Shown here piece after piece: positions 40,209 through 50,606 of a stretch of DNA of 64,000 nucleotides; within the stretch, counting starts at the first letter, position 1, and every line of letters starts with the position of its first letter. Source of the stretch: Sva-07 sp963747375. Lineage in GTDB: Bacteria; Actinomycetota; Acidimicrobiia; Acidimicrobiales; Ilumatobacteraceae. Where the stretch lies: NCBI GenBank assembly GCA_963747375.1, contig CAVVFL010000007.1, positions 1 to 64,000 on the forward strand, given 5' to 3'. Made by a program: the position numbers and the translations under genes. The notes under the pieces are model-generated. The model was not told the DNA's origin. It saw only the letters and a program-made list of their open reading frames with translations, and searched no databases.

Positions 40209-41017
40209 GCTGTTGCTCCCCCGGGGTCGAGACCCCGTGCTTGTTGTTTGGTGGATCGGTGAGACGGTGACGCCAGGCGCTCCAGGAGCACGGCGGCGAG
40301 ATAGAACGCGAGCCCGAGGAGGCAGGCACCCACGACGTAACCCCAGGAGGCGGCTGTCTTCGAGATCGCCGCGTTCGAGGTGATGCCGTAGCCGAGCCCG
40401 TTCTGGCTTCCGCCGAAGTACTCCGAGACGAAGGCGGTGATGACGGCAACCGGCGCAGCGATCTTGAGGGCGGTGAAGAGGTAGGACATGGCATTGGGGA
40501 TGCGGGCCTTGCGGAGGATCTCCGACGGCGATGCCGCATACGAGCGCAGCAGTTCCATGTGTGTCGCGCTGACCTGCCGGAGGCCCTTGGCGACGTTGAG
40601 CAGCACGATGAACGACACGATCAACGTGACCATCAACCGACGGGGCACTTCGGTGGTGCTCGCGAACATGTTGTTGAACACGGGCACGAGCACGATGATC
40701 GGGATGGCGTTGAGCGCAACGGCCAGGGGGGTCACCAGTTCGTTGACCACGTTGAACCGCATGAGCACGAAGCTGAGTGCCACGCCGCTGATGACGCCGA
40801 AGACGAGCCCGACCAGTGCGTTGGCGCCGGTCACGACCATCGCCTCGCGGACGTTGGTCCAGTTGTCGGCGAGCGTCGAACCGATCGAGGAGGGCGCAGG
40901 GAGGAGGTACGGCTTGATGTCGAACACGTGCACGATGATCTCCCACGTGCCGACGAACAGCACCCCGACGATCAACGGCGGCACCAGGAACCTCCAGATC
41001 GAGTGCAGGGCGCTCAC
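40205..41017 (-). CDS. ABC transporter permease (NitT/TauT type)
   Basis: Intact 270-residue inner-membrane permease with about six helices (LVPPLIVGVLFVGTWEIIV; ALVGLVFGVISGVALSFVLM; AVITAFVSEYFGG). The cytoplasmic coupling loop is recognisable in SPSEILRKARIPNAMSYLF. Overlaps the ATPase gene by 4 bases on one side and the receptor gene by 4 bases on the other. Confidence 0.9.
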   Translation of the reverse strand: MSALHSIWRFLVPPLIVGVLFVGTWEIIVHVFDIKPYLLPAPSSIGSTLADNWTNVREAMVVTGANALVGLVFGVISGVALSFVLMRFNVVNELVTPLAVALNAIPIIVLVPVFNNMFASTTEVPRRLMVTLIVSFIVLLNVAKGLRQVSATHMELLRSYAASPSEILRKARIPNAMSYLFTALKIAAPVAVITAFVSEYFGGSQNGLGYGITSNAAISKTAASWGYVVGACLLGLAFYLAAVLLERLASPSHRSTKQQARGLDPGGATA

Positions 41018-41850
41018 CGATCCTCCACGCCTCGGGCACCGGACGGGCCCGGCAGGCGCTCGGCGCCTCGAAGCGCCTCACGCACTTCGGTGATCTTCTT
41101 GTAGAAGAGGTCGTCCTCGCGGGTGTCCTCATCGCGGTCGGACCCGAGGTCGACGTCGACGATGTCGGTGATCCGGCCGGGACGTGGCGACATCACCACG
41201 ACTCGATTCGACAGGTAGACCGCTTCGGGAATGGAGTGGGTGACGAACACGACCGTGGTCTCGGCCGCCGCGCAGATTCGCAGCAGTTCCGCCTGCATGT
41301 GTTCCCGCGTCATCTCGTCGAGCGCACCGAACGGCTCGTCCATCAGCAGCAACGGCGGATGCGACGCGAGCGCCCGGGCGATGGCCACTCGCTGTTGCAT
41401 GCCACCGGAGAGCTGCCACGGGAGGTGCGACCCGAAGTCGGCCAGCTGGACCAGCTCGAGCATCTGCTCGGCGCGGGCGCGACGCTTGGCCTTGTCCCAG
41501 CCCTTGAGCTCGAGCGGCAGCTCGATGTTCTTGCGGACCGTGCGCCATTCGAAGAGCCCTGACTGCTGGAACGCCATCCCGTAGTCCTGGTCGAGGCGAG
41601 CCTGCTTCGCCGACTTCCCGTTGACGAGCACCATGCCGGACGTCGGCTCGATGAGGTTCGCGATGAGGCGCAGCAGCGTCGACTTGCCACAGCCCGACGG
41701 CCCGATCAACGACACGAAGTCACCGGCGCGGATCGACAGGTCGAGGCCGACCAGGGCGTCGACCTGGTTCGACCGGCCGGGGTTGAAGGCCATGGACACG
41801 CCATCGACGACAACCGCCGCCGACGCCGAGAGAGAATCGGTTGCGCTCAC
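41014..41850 (-). CDS. ABC transporter ATP-binding protein (NitT/TauT type)
   Basis: Intact 278-residue ATPase from a GTG at 41850. Walker A GPSGCGKST, Q-loop MAFQQSGLFEWRTV, signature LSGGMQQRVAIARAL, Walker B LLLMDEPFGALDE and H-loop VFVTHSIPEAVYLS. Powers the importer with the two permeases on either side in the operon, with 4-base overlaps. Confidence 0.92.
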   Translation of the reverse strand: MSATDSLSASAAVVVDGVSMAFNPGRSNQVDALVGLDLSIRAGDFVSLIGPSGCGKSTLLRLIANLIEPTSGMVLVNGKSAKQARLDQDYGMAFQQSGLFEWRTVRKNIELPLELKGWDKAKRRARAEQMLELVQLADFGSHLPWQLSGGMQQRVAIARALASHPPLLLMDEPFGALDEMTREHMQAELLRICAAAETTVVFVTHSIPEAVYLSNRVVVMSPRPGRITDIVDVDLGSDRDEDTREDDLFYKKITEVREALRGAERLPGPSGARGVEDR

Positions 41851-42701
41851 GCGTTCGCCTCCGGGGGTCGGTTCCGCATTGCGATCGCCTCGAGCGCGAC
41901 GACCAGCCCGAACATCAGCAGTCCGATGGTCGCAGCGCCGAACACGGCCGTGTACAGCTGGGCCGGATCGCTCGTTGCCTTCTGTCCGTAGGTGAGCGAC
42001 GCGAATCCGATGCCGCGCACGCCGGTGGAGATCTCCGAGACGATCACACCGATCACGGATGCAGTGGCGGCCAGCTTCATTCCGGGCACCATGGTCGGCA
42101 CGGCGGCGGGCAGGCGCAGCTTCGCGAGGGTCCGCCACCAGCCCGCCGCGTAGCTGTCCATGAGTTCGAGCGATGCCGCCGGAGCGGTGCTCAGGCCCTT
42201 GAGCGTGGCCACGGCGATCGGGAAGAAGGCCAGGAATGCGCCGAGTGACGACACCCACATCCACTTCGGGAGATCCCAGTTGCCCCCGATCGCTGCGACC
42301 TGCGGCGCGAGCGCGATCAGCGGCACGGTCTGCGACGCGATCACGTACGGCAACAACCCACGCTCGATGACCTTGAACCTCGCCATCACGATCGCCAGGG
42401 CGACGCCGAACGCTCCACCGAGCAACAGCCCGATGAACGCCATGCGGAACGTGTACCAGCTGTACCCGAGGACCGCCCGCCAGATCGGCGTGTCCCGACC
42501 GCGTACCTCAGGATCGAACAATCGCTGCACCATCGTCCACGTGTGCGGCATGGCGCGGTCGCTTGCTTTCGGTACGAGCCGCCAGCCGAAGATCTCGGCA
42601 CCGTCCTCGGGACCGACCGCCTTGTAGAACTCCCAGAGCGCGGCGACGCACACCAGCGCAACGACGAACAGGCCCGCCCGCCGGGCCCCGCGAGCGATCA
42701 C
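41847..42701 (-). CDS. ABC transporter permease (NitT/TauT type), second subunit
   Basis: Intact permease of about 284 residues. GTG at 42701 overlaps the oxidoreductase stop (GTGA). Helices include AGLFVVALVCVAALW, RMAFIGLLLGGAFGVALAI and IGLLMFGLVVALEAIAM; the coupling loop reads GWWRTLAKLRLPAAVPTMV. A long periplasmic insert after the first helix (PEDGAEIFGWRLVPKASD) is notable. Forms a heterodimeric channel with the other permease. Confidence 0.88.
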   Translation of the reverse strand: MIARGARRAGLFVVALVCVAALWEFYKAVGPEDGAEIFGWRLVPKASDRAMPHTWTMVQRLFDPEVRGRDTPIWRAVLGYSWYTFRMAFIGLLLGGAFGVALAIVMARFKVIERGLLPYVIASQTVPLIALAPQVAAIGGNWDLPKWMWVSSLGAFLAFFPIAVATLKGLSTAPAASLELMDSYAAGWWRTLAKLRLPAAVPTMVPGMKLAATASVIGVIVSEISTGVRGIGFASLTYGQKATSDPAQLYTAVFGAATIGLLMFGLVVALEAIAMRNRPPEANA

Positions 42702-43719
42702 GAACGGGCCAACGCCTGCTCCCGAAGAGCGGGGATGACGTGCTCGCCGTACTGGGCGAGCGTGTGGTCCTTGCCGTCGTGCTGGAGGTAGATGGCGAAC
42801 TGATCGACGCCGAGGTCGGCCAGCGCGTGCAGCCGATCGAGTTGCGCCTCCACCGGACCGAGGATGCAGAACCGGTCGACGATCTCGTCGGGAACGAACG
42901 TGGTGTGGGTGTTCCCGGTCTGCCCGTGCTGGTTGTAGTCGTACGCCTCGCGACCCTTGATGTACTCGGTGAGCGCTGCGGGCACCACGGAGGATTCTCC
43001 GTAGCGTTCGACGATGTCGGCGACATGGTTGCCGACCATGCCTCCGAACCATCGGACCTGGTCGCGCATGTAGGCGAGGTCGTCGGTCGGCCCGACATAC
43101 GCCGGGGCGGCGACGCACACGGAGATGTCATCCGGATTCCGACCGGCGTCGCTCGCCGCACTGCGCACGGCGTTGATCGTCCACTCGGCGATCGCGAGGT
43201 CGGCGAGTTGCAGGATGAACCCGTCGCAGGTCTCCCCGATCAACTGCAGGGCCTTGGGTCCGTACCCCGCGCCGTAGACCTCGAGGCGGCTCTTTGTCGC
43301 CCACGGCAGCGTGATGGTGGAGCCGTTGTACTCCACGCTGCGACCGTTCGCGAGTTCTCTGATCACGTGGATCGACTCACGCATCGTGGCGAGCGTGGTC
43401 GGCTTGCCGTTGGTGACCCGGACCGCCGAGTCGCCGCGGCCGATCCCACACACGGTGCGGTTGCCGTACATCTCGTTGAGCGTGGCGTACGTCGACGCGG
43501 TGACCGTCCAGTCACGCGTGGCCGGGTTGGTCACCATCGGCCCGACGATGACGTTGCGGGTCTCGTCGAGGATCTTGGAGAAGATGACGTACGGCTCCTC
43601 CCACAAGATGTGGGAGTCGAACGTCCAGACGTGACTGAATCCGTAGGCCTCCGCCCGCTTGGCCAGGTCGATGACCCGCGCCGCAGGCGGGGTCGTCTGC
43701 AGTACGACCCCGATGTCCA

Positions 43720-43720
<1 letters not shown>
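42698..43720 (-). CDS. LLM-class flavin/F420-dependent oxidoreductase
   Basis: Intact 340-residue luciferase-like TIM barrel: MDIGVVLQTTPPAARVIDLAKRAE, FDSHILWEEPYVIFS, VGPMVTNPATRDWTV, GIGRGDSAVRV and EVYGAGYGPKALQLIGE. The pattern fits the F420-dependent subgroup (TIGR03842-like) that I associate with hydantoin/dihydropyrimidinase gene clusters. It may redox-modify the ring before hydrolysis; this is inference. Coupled to the dehydrogenase gene by TGATG. Confidence 0.85.
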
Positions 43721-45204
<1,484 letters not shown>

Positions 45205-45224
45205 GTGCTGACTCTTTCGTGAAG

Positions 45225-45314
45225 CGTTACATCAGGGGTCAGACCCCAGATGTAACGGCATGATGTGCTGGTCGCCGCCGAGCGTTACATCTGGGGTCTG
45301 ACCCCTGGCGTAAC
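45225..45314. repeat. two tandem copies of the GGGGTC-GACCCC palindrome
   Basis: Copy 1 (45225-45257): CGTTACATC and GATGTAACG flank GGGGTC-A-GACCCC. Copy 2 (45282-45314) repeats GCGTTACATC with a T at the variable positions and an imperfect right arm GGCGTAAC. They lie inside the operon, between dihydropyrimidinase and mmsA, where they could attenuate or process the transcript. Core shared with the hairpin at 16022-16065. Confidence 0.8.
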
Positions 45315-45316
45315 AA

Positions 45317-46732
45317 TCAGTGGAGGTAGGTGGAGAGGCCGCGCTTGATGTACTTGCCGTGGCCCTTGGTGCCGACGTAGGTGTCGTTCTCGATCACGAC
45401 GGTGCCGCGGCTGATCACGGTGTCGACCTTGCCGTCGATCTCGAAGCCTTCGTACGCGGAGTGGTCCATGTTCATGTGGTGCTTGTCGTTGATGCCGATC
45501 TTCGTCTTGCGATTCGGGTCCCACACGAGGATGTCGGCGTCGGCACCAGGTTCGATGACACCCTTGTGCTCCAGGCCGAACATGCGAGCCGGCGTGGTGG
45601 AGCAGGTCTCGACCCACCGCTCGAGGCTGATCTCGCCGAGCACGACACCCTGGTAGATGAGCTCCATGCGGTGCTCGACACCACCGATGCCGTTCGGGAT
45701 CTTGGAGAAGTCGCCCAATCCGAGCTCCTTCTGGTCCTTGAAGCAGAACGGGCAGTGATCGGTCGACACGACGGCGAGCTCGTTCATCCGCAGGCCCTTC
45801 CAGAGGTCGGCCTGGTGATGCTCGTGCTTGGTGCGCAGCGGAGTGGAGCACACCCACTTGGCGCCCTCGAAGCCCGGCTGTGCGAGCTGGTCCTCGAGGG
45901 TGAGGTACAGGTACTGCGGGCAGGTCTCGGCGAAGACGTTGAGCCCCGCGTGCTGCGCCGCGGCGACTTCCTCCAGCGCCCCCGACGCCGACATGTGCAC
46001 GACGTAGAGCGGCACGTTGCCGGCGACCTTGGCGAGCTGGATTGCCCGGTGAGTGGCCTCGGACTCCAGCTCGGCCGGGCGGGTCAGCGAATGGAACTTG
46101 GGGTCGGTGTCGCCGCGGGCGATCGACTGGGCGACGAGCACGTCGATGGCGATGCCGTTCTCGGCGTGCATCATGATCATGGCGCCCGACTCGGAGGCGT
46201 TCTGCATGGCCCGCAGGATCTGGCCGTCGTCGGAGTACAGGACTCCGGGATACGCCATGAACAGCTTGAAGCTCGTGATGCCCTCGTTGTCGACGAGGTA
46301 GGTCATCGCCTTCAGTGACTCGTCGTCGACGCCGCCGATGATCTGGTGGAAGCCGTAGTCGATGGCGCAGTTGCCGGCGGCCTTCTCGTGCCACACGGCC
46401 AACTGATCGTGGACGCTGAAGCCGGTGTTCTGCACGGCGAAGTCGACGATGGTCGTCACGCCGCCCCAGGCCGCGGCGATCGTCCCGGTCTCGAACGTGT
46501 CGGATGCTTCCGTACCGCCGAAGGGCAACTCCATGTGGGTGTGCACGTCGACGCCACCGGGCACGACGTACTTCCCGGTGGCATCGATGGTGCGGTCGGC
46601 ATCGACCCCCATCGAGGCCGCCTGGCCCGGCGCGAGGATCGCGACGATCTTCTCGCCGTCGATCAGGACGTCGGCCGTCCGACGACCGACTGCGGAGACG
46701 ACCGTGCCACCGGAGATGAGCGTCGTGGGCAT
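45317..46732 (-). CDS. hydA: dihydropyrimidinase / D-hydantoinase
   Basis: Intact 471-residue amidohydrolase opening dihydrouracil/dihydrothymine (or hydantoins) to N-carbamoyl-beta-amino acids. Binuclear metal site: VDVHTHMELP, the carboxylated Lys in ITSFKLFMAYPG, MMHAENG, LYVVHMSASGA and the Asp in VSTDHCPF; NGIGGVEHRM is the substrate-loop signature. Start overlaps the ureidopropionase stop as TGATG. Confidence 0.94.
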   Translation of the reverse strand: MPTTLISGGTVVSAVGRRTADVLIDGEKIVAILAPGQAASMGVDADRTIDATGKYVVPGGVDVHTHMELPFGGTEASDTFETGTIAAAWGGVTTIVDFAVQNTGFSVHDQLAVWHEKAAGNCAIDYGFHQIIGGVDDESLKAMTYLVDNEGITSFKLFMAYPGVLYSDDGQILRAMQNASESGAMIMMHAENGIAIDVLVAQSIARGDTDPKFHSLTRPAELESEATHRAIQLAKVAGNVPLYVVHMSASGALEEVAAAQHAGLNVFAETCPQYLYLTLEDQLAQPGFEGAKWVCSTPLRTKHEHHQADLWKGLRMNELAVVSTDHCPFCFKDQKELGLGDFSKIPNGIGGVEHRMELIYQGVVLGEISLERWVETCSTTPARMFGLEHKGVIEPGADADILVWDPNRKTKIGINDKHHMNMDHSAYEGFEIDGKVDTVISRGTVVIENDTYVGTKGHGKYIKRGLSTYLH

Positions 46733-47574
46733 CAGCCCTCCACCAGTTCGCCGTAGGCGTCGGGGCGACGGTCGCGGTAGAACGCCCAGCCGTCACGCAC
46801 TTCCTTGATGCGGTCCATGTCGAGCTCACGGATGATCAGCTCCGGCTCGTAGGCGTCACCCTTGTCGCCGACGTACTGGCCGCGCGGATCGACGAAGTAG
46901 CTCTGGCCGTAGAAGTCGTTCTCACCGAGCGGCTCGATGCCGACCCGGTTGATCGCGCCGACGTAGTACATGTTCGCAACAGCGGCGGCCGGCTGCTCGA
47001 TGCTCCACAGGTATTCGGACAGACCTCGGTGGGTCGCCGACGGGTTGAAGACGATCTCCGCGCCGTTCAGGCCGAGGGCCCGCCAGCCCTCCGGGAAGTG
47101 GCGGTCGTAGCAGATGTACACGCCGACCTTGCCGACCGCCGTGTCGAAGATCGGGTACCCGCCGTTGCCGGGCCGGAAGTAGAACTTCTCCCAGAAGCCC
47201 TTCACCTGGGGGATGTGCTGCTTGCGGTACTTGCCGAGATAGGTGCCGTCGGCGTCGATCACCGCAGCGGTGTTGTAGTAGACGCCGGGCTGCTCGATCT
47301 CGTACATCGGCAGGACCATCACCATGTTCAGTTCCTTGGCGAGCGCCTGGAACCGCTGGGTGGTCGGGCCATCGGGGATGTACTCGGTGTAGTCGTAGTA
47401 CTCGGCGTCCTGGACCTGGCAGAAGTAGGGACCGTAGAAGAGTTCCTGGAAGCACATGATCTGCGCTCCCTGGGATGCGGCCTCTCTGGCGGCTTCCTCG
47501 TGCTTGACGATCATCGACTCCTTGTCACCGGTCCAGTCGGTCTGCAGGAGCGCCGCTTTGATGATGTTGGCCAT
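46732..47574 (-). CDS. beta-ureidopropionase / N-carbamoyl amidohydrolase
   Basis: Intact 280-residue nitrilase-superfamily enzyme hydrolysing N-carbamoyl-beta-alanine to beta-alanine, CO2 and ammonia. Catalytic triad: Glu in MCFQELFYGPYF, Lys in GKYRKQHIPQV, Cys in GVYICYDRHFPEGWR. ATG at 47574 chosen at the family start (MANIIKAALLQTDW). First gene of the minus-strand operon with hydA, mmsA, the LLM enzyme and the ABC importer; its promoter should lie in 47575-47730. Confidence 0.92.
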   Translation of the reverse strand: MANIIKAALLQTDWTGDKESMIVKHEEAAREAASQGAQIMCFQELFYGPYFCQVQDAEYYDYTEYIPDGPTTQRFQALAKELNMVMVLPMYEIEQPGVYYNTAAVIDADGTYLGKYRKQHIPQVKGFWEKFYFRPGNGGYPIFDTAVGKVGVYICYDRHFPEGWRALGLNGAEIVFNPSATHRGLSEYLWSIEQPAAAVANMYYVGAINRVGIEPLGENDFYGQSYFVDPRGQYVGDKGDAYEPELIIRELDMDRIKEVRDGWAFYRDRRPDAYGELVEG

Positions 47575-47733
47575 GAGTCCCTCGGTGTCCCCTCGGTGTT
47601 CGTCGACGGCCCGGCAAGCGTGCCGGGAGAAGGCCGACACTAGTGATCGCCCGACGCGTGGACAACAGGTGCGGCCACTCGTACAGTCAGTTCACGTTGC
47701 GGAAACAGGTTCCGCCCGACCGAGGACTCGCCG

Positions 47734-48030
47734 ATGCCCACGTTTCGCTCCGCCTGGCACTGGGTGTTCGGCAAGCACCTGCCGAAGCCGCCGAATCCCG
47801 ACCGGACCGTCGAGGCCGGCTGGATCCCGCAGTGGATGGCGCCGATGATCGTCGACGAGCTCAACGCCCAGGGGATCCCTGCGGTGACGTCCGACGACTA
47901 CAGCCTCAATCCGATGATGACCAGCCGCGAACCGATGGCCCGGATCTTCGTCACCGAGGATCGCAAGGCCGAAGCTCGCGAGGTGATGGCCGACATCCTC
48001 GGCCATCCCCCCGCCACCCGCCAGATCTGA
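47734..48030 (+). CDS. small DUF2007-like protein
   Basis: 98-residue protein with a ferredoxin-like-fold composition: IVDELNAQGIPAVTSDDY, then a strand ARIFVTEDRKAEAREVM, reminiscent of DUF2007 putative signal-transducing domains. Two Trp-rich stretches at the N-terminus (FRSAWHWVFGKHLP). Divergent from the ureidopropionase. Function unknown. Confidence 0.6.
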   Translation: MPTFRSAWHWVFGKHLPKPPNPDRTVEAGWIPQWMAPMIVDELNAQGIPAVTSDDYSLNPMMTSREPMARIFVTEDRKAEAREVMADILGHPPATRQI

Positions 48031-48031
48031 C

Positions 48032-48099
48032 AAAACCCGGTTTGCGTTGCAGTTCCGTTGGCCCGCCCCAACGGAACCGTCACGCAAACCGGAAGTTTT
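48032..48099. repeat. palindrome family 3, copy 1
   Basis: AAAAC (48032-48036) with GTTTT (48095-48099), CCGGTTTGCGT (48037-48047) with ACGCAAACCGG (48082-48092), and GTTCCGTTGG (48052-48061) with CCAACGGAAC (48068-48077) form a long interrupted stem. It lies just upstream of the AbiEi-like gene; a related copy follows that gene at 49064. Confidence 0.85.
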
Positions 48100-48126
48100 C
48101 CGCTGAGGTCGACGGAGGACCCACGG

Positions 48127-49056
48127 GTGGGCATGAAGCTCGACGCCGCACTCACCGATCTCGCCGCCGATCAGGACGGCCTCATCACCACCGCCCAGCT
48201 CCGTGACGCCGACATCTCGACGTGGCAGCAGAACCGGATGGTCGCCAACGGGGTGATCCATCGGATCGCCCCTCGCGTGTACGCCCTGCGCGGCTCGCCG
48301 GACACGCATCGACGCCGTCTCCGCGCCGGGCTGCTCTGCCTCGGCGACCGCAGTTGGGTGAGCTTCGAAGCAGCGGCCGCGCTCCACGGACTCGACCGAT
48401 CGGATCCCCACGCTGTCGAGTTCACCATCGATCGGGGTAGACGGCCCGCGATCGTGCCGTTCGTGGTCCACACCACCACGCGTCTGAGACCCGTCGACCA
48501 GGTGACGGTGGACGGGTTCCGGACGCTGTCGGCGACCCGCACGATCTTCGATCTCGCCCTCGCCCGCGCGCATCCACGACGGATCGAAGCGGCGATCGAC
48601 AGCGCGGTACGCCTCCACCTGTCGTCACCGGAGGTGATCCTGCACCGACTGGCAGATCTGCGGGGCTCGGGTCGATGGGGATGCTTGCGCGTCGAGGAGA
48701 TGCTGACCGACGCCGGCGGCCACACGATGCTCGAGCGGCGATTCCTCGAACTCGTCCGCGAAGCCGGGCTGCCACGCCCTCGCACGCAGGTCGTGTTCCG
48801 GGCCGGGGACCGCCACGTCGCCCGTGTGGACTTCCTCTTCGACGGGCTCGGCGTCGTCGTGGAAGTGTCGGGCCAGAAGGGTCACGCGGCCCCGAGCGAC
48901 CGGCTCCGCGACGCACAGCGACGCAATGAACTCCAGGACCTGGGCTTGCGGGTGTACGAGTACACCTACGACGAGGTGACCAAGCAGTCGTCATTCGTCC
49001 GCAACACCCTGCGACTCCGTCTCCGACCGCAGACCAACCCACCGACCGCAGCCTGA
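48127..49056 (+). CDS. AbiEi-like winged-helix / DUF559-like nuclease-fold protein
   Basis: 309-residue protein. The GTG at 48127 is preferred over ATG 48133 because GGAGG ends 8 bases before it. Residues 10-75: winged helix (LITTAQLRDADISTWQQNRMV, cut here: LITTAQLRDADIS / TWQQNRMV) with IHRIAPRVYALRGSP, as in type IV toxin-antitoxin AbiEi antitoxins. C-terminal 110 residues: ERRFLELVREAGLPRP, VDFLFDGLGVVVEVSG, RRNELQDLGLRVYEYT, a restriction-endonuclease-like DUF559 core. No toxin partner is adjacent. Bracketed by two related palindromes, suggesting mobility. Confidence 0.75.
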   Translation: MGMKLDAALTDLAADQDGLITTAQLRDADISTWQQNRMVANGVIHRIAPRVYALRGSPDTHRRRLRAGLLCLGDRSWVSFEAAAALHGLDRSDPHAVEFTIDRGRRPAIVPFVVHTTTRLRPVDQVTVDGFRTLSATRTIFDLALARAHPRRIEAAIDSAVRLHLSSPEVILHRLADLRGSGRWGCLRVEEMLTDAGGHTMLERRFLELVREAGLPRPRTQVVFRAGDRHVARVDFLFDGLGVVVEVSGQKGHAAPSDRLRDAQRRNELQDLGLRVYEYTYDEVTKQSSFVRNTLRLRLRPQTNPPTAA

Positions 49057-49063
49057 CCCCGAC

Positions 49064-49115
49064 GTTTGGGTTGCACTTCCGTTGGGACGGCCCAACCAAA
49101 CCGTCACGCAAACCG
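49064..49115. repeat. palindrome family 3, copy 2
   Basis: TTTGGGTTGCACTTCCGTTGG (given as TTTGGGTTGCA and CTTCCGTTGG) and the right half AACCGTCACGCAAACCG match the copy at 48032-48099 with few changes, in the same orientation, right after the stop of the AbiEi-like gene. Pairing is less perfect than in copy 1. Confidence 0.75.
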
Positions 49116-49118
49116 AAT

Positions 49119-49155
49119 GGGGTGGCGGGGTGGGGTGGTGGGGGGTGGGGTGGGT
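49119..49155 (+). other. G-rich tract, possible G-quadruplex
   Basis: A run of GGGG blocks separated by T, TGG or TGGC spans 49119-49155, at the 3' ends of two convergent genes. At least four G-tracts of three or more with short loops are present, enough for an intramolecular quadruplex on the plus strand. Confidence 0.5.
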
Positions 49156-50033
49156 CAGATGGGGCTGTGGCGGAGGAGTTCGTGGGCCATCGGGCACTCG
49201 GCGACGATGGCGGGTGGACCCATCGGGACCTTGCCGTGCGGGCCCACGACGTGTGTGAACATCGACGTGGGGAGCACCTCCACGTCGAGGTCCCAGGGAT
49301 CGCACTCGTCACCGAGCGACTCCACCTTGGCGACCATTGCGTCGACGAATCCCGACGGCAGGCGGCGACCGACGCCGGCGACCAGCCACACCGGCGTGCC
49401 CCACGCGAAGGCCGCCGCGGTGATGGTCGACGACCCGACCGGCACGACCGCTCTCCCGGAGTCGACCGCCATCGCCTCGACGAGCACCACATCGGCGTGA
49501 TGACCCACCACCCCGGCGACACCGGCATCGACCGGCTCGACATCGACGTCGTGGCGCTCCATGCGCCGCACGAACGACGTCGCGGTGTGTCCGGCATCGA
49601 GCGCCAGCACACGGATGTCGCCGCGACGGATGAGTCCCGCGCCGATCACGTCCGGGTCACCGATGGTGGCCACCGTCGCGTCGTCGGGGATCACCGCCGC
49701 GAGTTGGGAGCCGGTCGGGTCGGTTCGGATCTCGTCGGCCAACTCCCACACCGCCTCGAAGGGTTCGGCCGACGTCGACACGTTCGCACACAGCCACCAC
49801 AGCGGGCCGGTGAAGGGGTGCCGTTCGACGATGCGTCGGCACGCCACCACGAGCCCCGACGGATCGAACCGCAGCGATCCGAGCGCGTGTGCCGTCTCCT
49901 CCACGAGCGACGTCGGATCGGCCCCCTGTGCCCGGGCGACATAGCGGAGATGCTCGATCGGATGCACGCCCGCGACCGTAGCCGCCGCTGCCGGGGGCGT
50001 CTCGCGGTGAGGAGGAATACCCCGATCAACCAT
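49155..50033 (-). CDS. eIF-2B alpha/MtnA-like ISOCOT-fold protein
   Basis: Intact protein of about 292 residues (ATG at 50033). The C-terminal half has the eIF-2B-related Rossmann-like pattern: RVLALDAGHTATSFVRRM, ADVVLVEAMAVDSGRAVVPVGSSTI, AAAFAWGTPVWLVAG, resembling MtnA and ribose-1,5-bisphosphate isomerase families. The N-terminal region is helical. No catalytic Cys/Asp pair typical of MtnA is obvious, so the substrate, if any, is unknown. Confidence 0.6.
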   Translation of the reverse strand: MVDRGIPPHRETPPAAAATVAGVHPIEHLRYVARAQGADPTSLVEETAHALGSLRFDPSGLVVACRRIVERHPFTGPLWWLCANVSTSAEPFEAVWELADEIRTDPTGSQLAAVIPDDATVATIGDPDVIGAGLIRRGDIRVLALDAGHTATSFVRRMERHDVDVEPVDAGVAGVVGHHADVVLVEAMAVDSGRAVVPVGSSTITAAAFAWGTPVWLVAGVGRRLPSGFVDAMVAKVESLGDECDPWDLDVEVLPTSMFTHVVGPHGKVPMGPPAIVAECPMAHELLRHSPI

Positions 50034-50056
50034 GTCAGTCGCTACGATCGCTCCCC

Positions 50057-50602
50057 GTGGCCGACACGACTTCCGACACCACACGCACCGTCCCGTCGAA
50101 GGTCGGCGAGAAGCTCCCGACGGACCTCGTCCTCACGCCGCTCAGCGACGGCGGGCTCGGTCAGGCCCGTCCGGTCATGGAATGGCTGACCACCTTCCAC
50201 CTCGCCTCGGTCGTCCTCGATCCGTACACCAACGAGAGCTCGTGGATCCTGCGTGCGGCCAGCCGTGTGCTCGAGCAGTTTCGCGGCTCCGACGCCCGAA
50301 TCAATCTGATCGTCACCGCCGGCCCGGTCGAGGCGCGCACGTTCCTCGGTCCGCTCGCCGACCGGTTCCTCGTGTTCTGTGACCCCGATCGCGCTGCCGT
50401 CAAGGCGATGGGCCTCGACGAGCTCCCGGCCTTCGTCTTCACACGGGTCGACGGTGTCGTCGCTGCCGCCGCCGAGGGATGGAACCCGGCCGAATGGGAA
50501 GCAGTCGCCGATGCCATCGCCGCGGTGACGTGGTGGACCTCGATCCCGGTGCCCGGCTCCGGCGACCCGGGGCCATTCCGCGGCTCCCCCTCACTCGGCT
50601 GA
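50057..50602 (+). CDS. hypothetical protein, thioredoxin-like fold
   Basis: 181 residues from a GTG at 50057. The segment RINLIVTAGPVEARTFLGPLADRF, VFCDPDRAAVKAMGLDELPAFVFTRVDG looks like the second half of a thioredoxin or peroxiredoxin-like fold (cis-Pro in ELPAFVF), but the usual CxxC is missing. It ends 4 bases before hrpB and is likely cotranscribed with it. Confidence 0.6.
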   Translation: MADTTSDTTRTVPSKVGEKLPTDLVLTPLSDGGLGQARPVMEWLTTFHLASVVLDPYTNESSWILRAASRVLEQFRGSDARINLIVTAGPVEARTFLGPLADRFLVFCDPDRAAVKAMGLDELPAFVFTRVDGVVAAAAEGWNPAEWEAVADAIAAVTWWTSIPVPGSGDPGPFRGSPSLG

Positions 50603-50606
50603 CCCA

